Shown here piece after piece: positions 52,924-61,247 of a stretch of DNA of 64,000 nt. The notes below the pieces were generated by a model that was not told the DNA's origin, made no database searches, and was given only the letters and a program-made list of their open reading frames with translations. Source of the stretch: Defluviimonas aquaemixtae (GTDB lineage Bacteria > Pseudomonadota > Alphaproteobacteria > Rhodobacterales > Rhodobacteraceae); contig NZ_OMOQ01000002.1 of NCBI RefSeq assembly GCF_900302475.1, positions 62,001-126,000 of the forward strand, in the 5' to 3' direction. Each line of letters opens with the position of its first letter. Within the stretch, counting starts at the first letter, position 1. The translations under genes were made by a program, and so were the position numbers.

Positions 52924-53208
52924 CTATAGTCCGTTCGTCAGATCGGCGACCTCTGTGAGACGCACTGCGAGCTGGCCCGCGCCTTCGCCGTCGAGCTCGG
53001 TCAGCTCGCCCCGAGCAATCAGCCGGTCGCCGACATAGAGCTCCACGGGATCGTCGGCCTTTCGATCGAGTGGAAGGACCGCGTCTCGCTTCAGCCGCAG
53101 GAGTTCCCGGACAAGCGGCCTTGCTCGACCGACCGAGATCGTGATCTCGATCGGGACCTGCGAAAACGGACTACCCTCGCCGAGGGTCGACTTGGCGGCA
53201 TCATCCAT
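52924..53208 (-). CDS. fliN: Flagellar motor switch protein FliN
   Basis: A 94-aa C-ring protein consisting mainly of the SPOA domain: PIEITISVGRARPLVRELLR, then GDRLIARGELTELDGEGAG and VRLTEVADL. The start at 53208 overlaps the end of the FliH-like gene by 8 nt. FliN needs FliM and FliG, neither of which is encoded in this window. Confidence 0.92.
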   Translation of the reverse strand: MDDAAKSTLGEGSPFSQVPIEITISVGRARPLVRELLRLKRDAVLPLDRKADDPVELYVGDRLIARGELTELDGEGAGQLAVRLTEVADLTNGL

Positions 53209-53800
53209 GACGTCTTTCCTCTTGTTTCTCGATCTGGAAGAATCCCGAGACCGCGTCTGCAATGGCCTTGATCACGCCATCGAGGTCGATACGTGATTCC
53301 TCGTCACCTAGCCGCAGGTAGACCTGCCCGTCACCGAGCGACGGCTCCTCGCGAAAGGCGACCGGAAACTTGGCGTCTGCGATCACCGTTCGTTCAAGCA
53401 ACTCGCGGTTGGCCGGATTCGCGACAAGCGCAACTGGTCGCCCCGCAAGGTCCTTCGCCATCGGTCGCAAGTGTTCGAGGACCACGGGCGCGAGGGATTC
53501 GTGCGCGATCGCCGGAAGAACTTTGCTCACCATGTCCTTCAAGAGCGGCTCGAGTGTTCGGAGTACGTGGCTGTGGGCCTCGTGATATGTGAAAGACAGG
53601 TCCTGCAGGTTACGGCCAAGATCGGCGCGGAGCTTCGCGACCTCCTGATCCTGGGCGGCCACCGCATCGTCCCAACCAGCCGTGTATCCTTGCTCGTAGG
53701 CCGCGAGCCTGCATTCCTCGAGTTCCGCCTGGCCAAGCTCCACCCGCTCGTCCGTCAGGTCGGTGAGCTCGAAGACTTCGAGCTGGACCCGGCGCGGCAT
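53201..53800 (-). CDS. fliH: FliH-like flagellar export ATPase regulator
   Basis: A 199-aa Glu-rich helical protein. The N-terminal half is a coiled coil (AYEQGYTAGWDDAVAAQDQE), and the C-terminal half carries the FliH/HrpE-like domain (ESLAPVVLEHLRPMAKDLAG and DLDGVIKAIADAV). Position between fliF and fliN supports FliH, the regulator of the FliI ATPase, though sequence identity to FliH is low in this family. fliI is not here. The start at 53800 overlaps the fliF stop (TGATG). Confidence 0.78.
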   Translation of the reverse strand: MPRRVQLEVFELTDLTDERVELGQAELEECRLAAYEQGYTAGWDDAVAAQDQEVAKLRADLGRNLQDLSFTYHEAHSHVLRTLEPLLKDMVSKVLPAIAHESLAPVVLEHLRPMAKDLAGRPVALVANPANRELLERTVIADAKFPVAFREEPSLGDGQVYLRLGDEESRIDLDGVIKAIADAVSGFFQIEKQEERRHG

Positions 53801-55398
53801 CAAGCCTTCTCCTCTTCCGGGTCTTCCATCCAGCCACGCAGAATCTCGACGGTCTCCTCCTCGCGCTCGGCGATCATCTGGCGAAGCCGGGCAACCGGGT
53901 CGGCCTCGCGCAGAGCCCCCTTGGCGGCGTGGGGTCCGCGTTCGGTGACAACCGCAAGATCACGGGGCGGCTCGTCGCCATCGTCGATCTCGCCGGTCAA
54001 CACTTCGGACCGGGCCGAACGCTCAGCTACCGGCGGCGCGAGTTCGGCGGCGCGGAAGTTCCGCGATGTCAGAATCGGCCGGACCACGAAAAGCCCCAGT
54101 GCAAGGCTGACGAGGGCGAGGATTCCAAGCTGAATCATGCTCATTATGTCCAGCGTGACGCCCGCGAGGAGTGAACCACCCGCCGGCTCGATGGGCGCCG
54201 CCAACGGTTCGAAGTTCATTGATTTGATCGTTATGACATCCCCGCGCCCGGCATCGAATCCCACTGCGGCCGCGACGAGATCGCGCAGCGCGGCAATTTC
54301 CTCCTCGGGTCGCGGTTCGATCACGCTCTGCCCAGACTCGTCGACGCGGGCGACGCCATCGACGAGAACAGCGACGGTGAGCCGTCTGACGGCACCCGGG
54401 CTGCGTAGGACCTCACGTGTAGTCTCGGAAACCTCGAAGTTCGTGCGCTCGCGTGTTTCACTGTTCTGGCTTTGCGACGAGCTGTCACTGGCCTGAGCGT
54501 CGCCGGTCGGCAAGTTCGAGGCGACCGTCACGCCGCTCGAGCCCGAATCGTTTGACGATGTCGTCCGCTCTTCTGTGTCCGTCGAGATCGCGACCCGGCC
54601 CTCGGGGTCGAATCTGCGTTCTGTGATAGCTTCGCGCTCCGTTTCCGTCTCGACGGAGACCTCGACGATTGCATTGCCATATCCGACGCGCGCCTCAAGC
54701 AGCCGCTCGACATTGCGCCGCAACGCTTCGGCCCGATCCTCGGCGGCCCGCCCGGTGCCCTCATCCCCGACTGTCACGAGGCCGCCATCGCCGTCGATAA
54801 CCGAGACGTCATCTGGCGCAAGCCCTGTGATGGCCGACGAAACGAGGAACTTCAGCGCCTTCGCCTGGGTGGGCGAGAGCCCGCCCGCCGTCGTTGTGAC
54901 CGTTACGGAAGCTGACGGCGGCATTTGTGCCCGAAGGCCTTGCGCCTTGGTGTCAGCGATATGCACACGCGCCGAACGAATCGCCGGAAGCGTTGCGATG
55001 GTACGCGCGATCTCGCCCTCTTTCGCGCGCAGATAGGCAGCGTCGAACATCTGCGAAGTCGTGCCGAAGCCTGTAAGCGAATCGAGCAATTCGTAGCCTG
55101 CACTGCTATTCGCGGGCAGCCCTTCGGCCGCGAGCGTCATGCGCAGTTCGTCGCGTCGTGCCGATTCCACGTAGATCGCGGTTCCGCGCACTTCGTAAGT
55201 GACAGCGCGCTGATCGAGCGCGATCAGCACTTCGCCGGCGCGATTGCCGTCCAGCCCGGCGTAGAGCAGCGCCATCGAAGGCCTTGCGGCCAGATTGGCA
55301 AGCGCGAGCACGGCACCGAACATTGCGAGCGTCGCAAGCACCACGACGATCCGGCGGCGCGGCTCGAGGTTCTGCCAGACCGCTATCAGCTGCTGCAT
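53800..55398 (-). CDS. fliF: Flagellar MS-ring protein FliF
   Basis: A 532-aa inner-membrane ring protein. The first transmembrane helix (about 17-36) is followed by RBM domains (GLDGNRAGEVLIALDQRAVT, then the SARVHIADTKAQGL region) and the Ser/Thr-rich loop. The second transmembrane helix lies near 425-445 (IMSMIQLGILALVSLALGLF). The C-terminal cytoplasmic tail binds FliG and ends LRGWMEDPEEEKA. It is first in its operon and faces fliL across a CtrA-like box. Confidence 0.95.
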   Translation of the reverse strand: MQQLIAVWQNLEPRRRIVVVLATLAMFGAVLALANLAARPSMALLYAGLDGNRAGEVLIALDQRAVTYEVRGTAIYVESARRDELRMTLAAEGLPANSSAGYELLDSLTGFGTTSQMFDAAYLRAKEGEIARTIATLPAIRSARVHIADTKAQGLRAQMPPSASVTVTTTAGGLSPTQAKALKFLVSSAITGLAPDDVSVIDGDGGLVTVGDEGTGRAAEDRAEALRRNVERLLEARVGYGNAIVEVSVETETEREAITERRFDPEGRVAISTDTEERTTSSNDSGSSGVTVASNLPTGDAQASDSSSQSQNSETRERTNFEVSETTREVLRSPGAVRRLTVAVLVDGVARVDESGQSVIEPRPEEEIAALRDLVAAAVGFDAGRGDVITIKSMNFEPLAAPIEPAGGSLLAGVTLDIMSMIQLGILALVSLALGLFVVRPILTSRNFRAAELAPPVAERSARSEVLTGEIDDGDEPPRDLAVVTERGPHAAKGALREADPVARLRQMIAEREEETVEILRGWMEDPEEEKA

Positions 55399-55456
55399 GG
55401 CTCTCTCCGTTTCTGGGCTTCTGCCCGTCGTCCCTCCGATGCTTCGCCGATCGCGA

Positions 55457-55471
55457 TTAACAATCGGTTAG
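55457..55471 (+). promoter_or_regulatory. CtrA-like box between fliF and fliL
   Basis: TTAA-N7-TTAG (55457-55471) lies in the 119-nt divergent spacer, about 47 nt before fliL and 59 nt before fliF. It is the third such box in the cluster and could serve both operons. Confidence 0.55.
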
Positions 55472-55517
55472 TTTCCATGGGCCTATACCGAAGGGGCATT
55501 CGTAACCGGAAACCGTC

Positions 55518-56003
55518 ATGTCCGAATCCGAAGTCCCTGAAGAAGACGCCCCGAAGAAGAAATCGAAGCTGCCTCTGGTCATCGGGCTCATGCTCATGCT
55601 CGCGCTCGGCGGCGGAGGGTTCTTCGCCGTCTATTCGGGCATGATACTGGGTCCATCCGACAACATGTCAGCCGAGGAGGAGATGCAAGTCGATCCGTTG
55701 CCGGAGATCGCCTTCGTTCCGATCGCGCCAATTGTGGTCTCGCTGGGCAAGGAACCTGCCGGCCGGTACTTGCATTTCACCGCACAACTCGAAGTCGCCA
55801 AGACCCATGAATCCGATCTGCTTCTGATTCTGCCGCGCGTGCTCGACGTGCTGAACGGATATCTACGCGCCGTCGAGGTCGGCGAGCTCGAAGACCCGAC
55901 AGCACTTGTCCGGCTGAGGGCTCAGATGCTTCGCCGCGTGCAGATGGTCGCGGGCGAGGGCCGGGTGCGCGACCTTCTCGTGACCGAATTCGTCATCAAC
56001 TAG
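55518..56003 (+). CDS. fliL: Flagellar basal body-associated protein FliL
   Basis: A 161-aa single-pass membrane protein. A charged N-terminus (about 1-17) is followed by a transmembrane helix (about 18-40, LPLVIGLMLMLALGGGGFF) and a periplasmic SPFH-like domain that ends VRDLLVTEFVIN. FliL surrounds and stabilises the stator. It starts a right-going operon that continues toward motA. Confidence 0.94.
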   Translation: MSESEVPEEDAPKKKSKLPLVIGLMLMLALGGGGFFAVYSGMILGPSDNMSAEEEMQVDPLPEIAFVPIAPIVVSLGKEPAGRYLHFTAQLEVAKTHESDLLLILPRVLDVLNGYLRAVEVGELEDPTALVRLRAQMLRRVQMVAGEGRVRDLLVTEFVIN

Positions 56004-56012
56004 GGGGCCCGC

Positions 56013-56378
56013 ATGGATCTTATAGCCGACATGCTGCTCGGGGCGGGAGCCATTGGCGCCGGTTTCTACTGCCTGGTCCTATCGCGCAGGCTGAAGTCCT
56101 TCAACCAGCTTGAAGGCGGTATGGGCGGGGCGATCGCGGTTCTCTCGGCGCAGGTCGACGACATGACCCGCGCACTCGATACAGCGCGCGGTGCGGCAGG
56201 CGAGTCGGCGAACTCGCTCAGGGAAATGACTCAGCGCGCGGAGGCCGCCGCCGCCCAGCTTGAGCTCATGCTCGCGACGCTCCACGACCTGCCTGAAACA
56301 GCCGACGGTCCCTCGCGCAAATTCCGCGTCCAACGTCGACGTGGTCGCCAGGGCGATCATTTGGAGGCCGCGGAATGA
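56013..56378 (+). CDS. Flagellar-cluster DUF6468-like protein
   Basis: A 121-aa protein with one N-terminal transmembrane helix (about 3-22) and a coiled-coil region (SFNQLEGGMGGAIAVLSAQ onward, about 33-95). It resembles the DUF6468 proteins that lie between fliL and motE in alphaproteobacteria; the DUF assignment is from memory of that context. AGGGGG precedes the ATG, and the stop overlaps the next gene (ATGA). It may be a stator accessory protein. Confidence 0.65.
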   Translation: MDLIADMLLGAGAIGAGFYCLVLSRRLKSFNQLEGGMGGAIAVLSAQVDDMTRALDTARGAAGESANSLREMTQRAEAAAAQLELMLATLHDLPETADGPSRKFRVQRRRGRQGDHLEAAE

Positions 56379-56974
56379 ACACCAGGAAAGCCCGCCCGCC
56401 TGCCCGCAGGCAGTCGCGCGCCGGGCGCGGCGCCCTGTTCTTAATTGCAACTTTCCTCGGCACTTCGGGGCTCTTGCGGGTTGGCACGGGCGCGGGCGAT
56501 GCGTTCGCTCTCAGCGTCGCGCCCGAGCAGACCGAACCCGTGACGCCAGAGACGTGCCAGCCCGACGGCGGAGCGCTTGCGATGCTCGCGGACCTCAAGG
56601 AGCGAGAGGCGCGACTTGAGAACCGTGAGGCGCTGATCGCCGACCGCGCTCAGGCGCTGACACTTGCGAAAGCCGAGGTTGACGAACACATCGCGGCGCT
56701 CGTGGCGGCAGAGGAACAACTCGCCCAAACACTGACCCTTGCGGAGGCAGCCGCCGACGACGACGTGGCCCGGCTGGTCGCGGTCTACGAGAAGATGAAG
56801 CCCAAGGAGGCCGCGGCGCTCTTCGGCGAAATGGATCCCGAGTTCGCCGCCGGATTCCTGGCACGGATGCGGCCCGAACCGGCGGCTCAGGTGCTGGCCG
56901 GGCTCGAACCGAAGACAGCCTATACGATCTCTGTCTTGTTGGCGGGACGAAACGCAAGCGCCCCACGTGAGTAA
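56375..56974 (+). CDS. MotE-like flagellar protein (MgtE-N-like domain)
   Basis: A 199-aa protein with a basic N-terminus, a signal-anchor helix (about 19-37), a central coiled coil (about 65-130) and a C-terminal MgtE-N-like helical bundle (VYEKMKPKEAAALFGEMDPE and FLARMRPEPAAQVLAGL). Homologues are named MotE and are thought to chaperone MotC in rhizobia. It is ATGA-coupled to the preceding gene and precedes motA. Confidence 0.78.
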   Translation: MNTRKARPPARRQSRAGRGALFLIATFLGTSGLLRVGTGAGDAFALSVAPEQTEPVTPETCQPDGGALAMLADLKEREARLENREALIADRAQALTLAKAEVDEHIAALVAAEEQLAQTLTLAEAAADDDVARLVAVYEKMKPKEAAALFGEMDPEFAAGFLARMRPEPAAQVLAGLEPKTAYTISVLLAGRNASAPRE

Positions 56975-57061
56975 GGCGGAGACGGAATGTTAATGGCGCT
57001 CTGAAAGGTTCTGGAGGGGGTTGGCAGGTGGCCCCCGGACGCGTCCGGAAAGGTGGTACCC

Positions 57062-57931
57062 ATGGTCGGAATTGTCGGCATCGCGATCATCTTCATCATG
57101 GTCTTCGGCGGCTACATTCTGGCCGGAGGCAAGATGGGCATCATCCTGAAGTCTCTGCCCTTCGAGATGATCATGATCGGCGGTGCGGCGACGGGGGCGT
57201 TCATCCTTGCCAATGACGGCGCGTCGATCAAACACACGCTCAAGGACGTGAAAAAGGTCTTCAAGGGCGCCCATTGGAAGCCTGACGACTACCGTGATCT
57301 CCTGTGTCTGTTGTTCGAACTGATTCGTTTGGCAAAACAAAACCCGGTTGCGGTCGAGGAGCATGTCGAGAATCCCGAATCGTCATCGATTTTCGGCAAA
57401 TACCCGAAAATTCAGCACGACCGTTCCGCCGTCGATTTGATCTGCGACACGATGCGCTCGGCGTCGATGAACTATGACGATCCGCATCAGGTCGAAGAAG
57501 TGCTGGAAAAACAACTCGAGGCCAATCTGCATCACGCGCTCCATCCGACGCACGCGCTCCAATCTATCGCGGATGGTCTGCCCGCGCTCGGCATCGTCGC
57601 CGCCGTACTCGGCGTCATCAAGACCATGGGATCTATTGACCAGCCGCCCGAAATTCTCGGCAAGATGATCGGTGGCGCTTTGGTGGGAACGTTCCTCGGC
57701 GTTTTTCTCGCTTACGGGCTGGTCGGGCCATTCGCGGCGAAGCTGAAAGCGGTGATCGAAGAGGACAGTCATTTCCACAAGCTGATCCGTGAAGTGCTGG
57801 TCGCAAATCTGCACAATCACCCGGCAAACATCTGTATCGAGGTCGGTCGGCAGAATACACCCCAACATATCCGTCCGAGCTACTCGGCGCTCGAAGAAGC
57901 CCTCAAGGCCGTGAAGTCGGACGCCGCATGA
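57062..57931 (+). CDS. motA: Flagellar stator protein MotA
   Basis: A 289-aa proton-channel subunit with four transmembrane helices. The N-terminal VGIVGIAIIFIMVFGGYILA, the cytoplasmic loop and the SIADGLPALGIVAAVLGVIK and VGTFLGVFLAYGLVGPFAAK helices are typical. The start at 57062 is preferred to a GTG at 57053 because GAAAGGTGG lies just upstream. It pairs with the MotB encoded at 46079-46930. The next gene overlaps it (ATGA). Confidence 0.94.
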   Translation: MVGIVGIAIIFIMVFGGYILAGGKMGIILKSLPFEMIMIGGAATGAFILANDGASIKHTLKDVKKVFKGAHWKPDDYRDLLCLLFELIRLAKQNPVAVEEHVENPESSSIFGKYPKIQHDRSAVDLICDTMRSASMNYDDPHQVEEVLEKQLEANLHHALHPTHALQSIADGLPALGIVAAVLGVIKTMGSIDQPPEILGKMIGGALVGTFLGVFLAYGLVGPFAAKLKAVIEEDSHFHKLIREVLVANLHNHPANICIEVGRQNTPQHIRPSYSALEEALKAVKSDAA

Positions 57932-60369
57932 TGCGCCAACTTGTCCCGGCCGTGGCACTGATCGCTGCGTTGGATCTCATGCTGTATAGCCGCCCGGCTC
58001 TTGGGGAGACGGTGCGAATCCGGTCGGGCGAGCACGCCGGGTTCAGCCGCATCGTGCTCGATCTGACGAAGCCAACGGAGTGGCGGCTTGGCCGAACCGA
58101 GGAGGGCTATGAGCTTCGCCTTGACGGGCCCGACATAGTCTTCGACACGGAGCGCGTATTCCACATGATCCCGCGTGACCGGATTGCGGATCTGAGCGCG
58201 ATCGGCGACGGCGGCCTCGCGCTCCGTCTCGGCTGCGCCTGCCATGCCCGCGCGTTTCTCACTGAACGCGGCGCCCTGGTCATCGACGTGGCAGACGGAG
58301 AGGCAACCTCCGACTCACCCTTCGAGCGAGCGGTGAGGAGATCTGCACCCGGACGCAGCTCAGCCGAAACCGCCCGCGCGCTCACGCCTTCTTTCCGGCC
58401 CGCGCTCCCGCTCGCAGGGGCGGTATTCGACGAGAGGCTGAAGCTTCCGATCGTTGTGCCGGAACGGGATCAGGGGCAACTCGCATCCGTCTGGAAAGCA
58501 GCGGAGCCCCATTCATCGCGGCGCGAAGACGGAGATGCGAAGTTTGCAGCCGCAGCACCCAATGCTACGGCGATGGGCCCTGTCGAGAACGCATTCGGCG
58601 CCGGCGGCAATCGGCACATGTCTGCGGAGGAGGATCGGTCCCTGCTCCTGCCACGCCTGCCCGACCCGAGCGTCACCCAAGCGCAATCCGAGCTTTTGCG
58701 CCAGCTTAGCCGAGCCGCGTCACAAGGTCTGCTCGAAGTCGAGCTCGAGCGCGACCGATTGCCGCGCGACCCGTCAGCCGCGGTTGACGTGGGGTTGCCC
58801 GCTGGCGAACCGGCGAAGCCTGTCCATCCCGCGATCCGCGCCGAAACCAGCATCGACCGCGACATGCTCTCGGCGATGACGCGGACGCCCATGACCGCGG
58901 AAGGTGGGCACTGCCGACCCGATGAAGACTTCGACATTTCGGGGTGGGGAGACGCGCGGCCAGCCGCCGTACAGATCGCGGAGCGGCGTCAGCCACTTGT
59001 CGGTGAGTTCGATCGCGCGGATTTGGACGCTGTACTGGACCTGGCTAGGCTTTATCTGTTCCTGGGCTTTGGTGCAGAAGCACGCGCGGTCATAAGCGCA
59101 TTCGACTCCACCGCAAACCATCTCGCGCCGATCGCAGCGATGAGCGCGATCCTTGACGACAGGGCGCTCGACCCGAGCTCCGATCTGTTCGTCATGACAG
59201 GATGCGACACGGCGGCGGCGCTTTGGGCGGTTCTCGCCTGGCCTGTGCTTCCGGCAGCCGCCGAAGTCAACGAATCTGCTCTTCTGCGCAGCTTCTCGGC
59301 TTTGCCGATCCATCTCCGCCGCCAGCTCGGACCGGGGCTGTCCCGACGGCTTCTCGACACTGGCCGCGGCACGGCCGCACGATCTGTTCGCGATGCGATC
59401 GCGCGGGCCGCCGGAGATGTCGGCACCGCGGTTGGCATGATCGAGGCTGGGATCGACTATTCCAGCGGCGACGCGGAAAGTGCCGAAGCGCGGCTCGACG
59501 CGCTGGCGCGCAGCAACGATCCGATGGCGGTCGACGCGCTGATCCTGACGATCCGCTCTCGGCTCGAGCGCGGTGCGTCGGTGCCGGACGATCTGATTGA
59601 GAGCGCCGAAGCGCTCGCCTTCGAACGGCAGGATGGCGCGGACGGGCCGGCCCTCAGTCAGCTCCAGATACTCGCGCGTGGAGCATCGGGCGAATTGGAT
59701 CGTGCCTTGGCCGATCTCCGGCGTTGGACAGAGTCAGAGAGTTCGGAGCGCCAGACGGAAACGACGGCACAGCTCTTCGTAGCCCTCGGCGAATCCGAAG
59801 ATGAGGCAGACTTCCTACGCCTCTATTTCGCGAACCGCGACCTCTTGGATCGCGCAGCACCCGACACAACCCTCAGAAGTGAACTGGCGGAGCGCCTGGC
59901 CGAGGCGGGGTTCGGGCGCGAGGCCAGCGCGCTCCTGAAGGGAGAGGCGGCGCTTTCGGAACGCGGACGACGCATCCTTGCCCGTGCCGCAATCGCCGGG
60001 TTCGACCCCGCTGAGGCGATCGACAGGCTCGATGGTCTCCAAGGCGAGGACGTGGCATCCATCCGCGCGAGAGCGCTGGCCTTGGCGGGCGATCACCGGT
60101 CGGCAGCGTCCGCCTTGGCCGCGATCGGCGATCAGCAGGCGGCGGGACGCGCCGCTTGGCGGGGCGGCGACTGGAAGCGCGCCTCGGCTCACGCGCCCGA
60201 AGTCATGCGGGAAGCGATCGCGGCCTTCGACCTCGTTCCCTCCTCGTCGGGAGAACCGGAAGCGCCGCCGGGACCGCTTGCGGCAGGCCAGTCGCTCATC
60301 GCCGACAGCCGGAACATGCGTTCGAAACTCGAAGCACTTCTGAAGGTGACCGAGCCTGCCGGAGACTGA
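57928..60369 (+). CDS. Large periplasmic flagellar protein with AMIN-like and helical-repeat domains
   Basis: An 813-aa exported protein. A signal peptide (about 1-26) precedes an N-terminal AMIN-like beta domain (about 27-125: TVRIRSGEHAGFSRIVLDLT through GALVIDVADG). A disordered middle (about 125-340) leads to a long TPR/Sel1-like helical array (about 350-800), with repeats such as RLDALARSNDPMAVDALILT and RLDGLQGEDVASIRARALAL. The position between motA and a lytic transglycosylase gene suggests a periplasmic stator or peptidoglycan-linked role, possibly equivalent to rhizobial MotC. No close functional relative is recognised. Confidence 0.75.
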   Translation: MMRQLVPAVALIAALDLMLYSRPALGETVRIRSGEHAGFSRIVLDLTKPTEWRLGRTEEGYELRLDGPDIVFDTERVFHMIPRDRIADLSAIGDGGLALRLGCACHARAFLTERGALVIDVADGEATSDSPFERAVRRSAPGRSSAETARALTPSFRPALPLAGAVFDERLKLPIVVPERDQGQLASVWKAAEPHSSRREDGDAKFAAAAPNATAMGPVENAFGAGGNRHMSAEEDRSLLLPRLPDPSVTQAQSELLRQLSRAASQGLLEVELERDRLPRDPSAAVDVGLPAGEPAKPVHPAIRAETSIDRDMLSAMTRTPMTAEGGHCRPDEDFDISGWGDARPAAVQIAERRQPLVGEFDRADLDAVLDLARLYLFLGFGAEARAVISAFDSTANHLAPIAAMSAILDDRALDPSSDLFVMTGCDTAAALWAVLAWPVLPAAAEVNESALLRSFSALPIHLRRQLGPGLSRRLLDTGRGTAARSVRDAIARAAGDVGTAVGMIEAGIDYSSGDAESAEARLDALARSNDPMAVDALILTIRSRLERGASVPDDLIESAEALAFERQDGADGPALSQLQILARGASGELDRALADLRRWTESESSERQTETTAQLFVALGESEDEADFLRLYFANRDLLDRAAPDTTLRSELAERLAEAGFGREASALLKGEAALSERGRRILARAAIAGFDPAEAIDRLDGLQGEDVASIRARALALAGDHRSAASALAAIGDQQAAGRAAWRGGDWKRASAHAPEVMREAIAAFDLVPSSSGEPEAPPGPLAAGQSLIADSRNMRSKLEALLKVTEPAGD

Positions 60370-60449
60370 CACCTGGCGCCGGTTACCGAATCTCAACGCC
60401 TCGGCTCTAGCGTCCCCTATGAAGCAAGAATTGCTTGAAAGGGGCCAGA

Positions 60450-61247
60450 ATGTCCGGAGGAGCAGTCTCCAGGCCGGTCGGTTCGCCGGTTTCGTTGCTC
60501 AGTCGCGCCTTGGTGTGGATCATAGCGGGCTCGTGCCTCGGCACCCCCGCCCTCGCTTCAAGCGACCCTGCGAATTTCTGCGACCAAGTCGCGGCAGAGG
60601 CGGCGCGGCGCTCCGGCGTGCCGATTTCAGTGCTTAAGGCCATCTCACTGACGGAGACGGGTCGCAAGCACGGCGGCGCCGTCCGTCCCTGGCCCTGGAC
60701 CGTAAACATGGAAGGCAAGGGGTTCTGGTTCGAAACCGAGGACGAAGCCCGCGCCTATGTCTACAAGGAATACAAGCGCGGCGCCCGCAGCTTCGACATC
60801 GGCTGCTTCCAGATCAACTACAAATGGCACGGCACGGCGTTCCGGTCGATCGACGAAATGTTCGATCCGCTCGCGAACGCGCTTTACGCTGCCAAGTTCC
60901 TGAAGTCGCTCCACGCCGAGCAGGGTGACTGGGGGCGGGCGGCCGGAGCCTACCACTCCCGCACCCCGAAGTTCGCGACGCGCTATCAGGCGCGCTTCGA
61001 GCGCTTCCGTACAACGCTTCTCAGTCAGGACGGCGACACCATCCCCGAGATTCCCGATATTGTCCGCGTCGCAAACGGCGACGGGCCAGACACCGCCGGC
61101 CCCGCCGTCGTCGCCGAAGCACGCGTCAACACCTACCCCCTGCTTCAGGCCGGCGGAAACGGGGCGCTGGGTTCGCTCGTGCCGCTGGGCCCCGGCGGCG
61201 GCGCGAGCCTGTTCGGCCCCCGAGCGGCACCGACCGAGGTCAATTGA
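60450..61247 (+). CDS. Flagellum-associated lytic transglycosylase
   Basis: A 265-aa SLT-fold peptidoglycan hydrolase. An N-terminal hydrophobic signal/anchor (about 14-37) precedes the catalytic motif ISLTETGRKHGG with Glu69, then GARSFDIGCFQINYKWHGTA and AAKFLKSLHAEQGDW. It probably opens the murein layer for the rod or stator. The C-terminal tail (about 195-265) is Pro/Gly-rich. The start at 60450 is chosen for AAGGGG just upstream. Its stop is joined to the flhA start (TGATG). Confidence 0.87.
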   Translation: MSGGAVSRPVGSPVSLLSRALVWIIAGSCLGTPALASSDPANFCDQVAAEAARRSGVPISVLKAISLTETGRKHGGAVRPWPWTVNMEGKGFWFETEDEARAYVYKEYKRGARSFDIGCFQINYKWHGTAFRSIDEMFDPLANALYAAKFLKSLHAEQGDWGRAAGAYHSRTPKFATRYQARFERFRTTLLSQDGDTIPEIPDIVRVANGDGPDTAGPAVVAEARVNTYPLLQAGGNGALGSLVPLGPGGGASLFGPRAAPTEVN

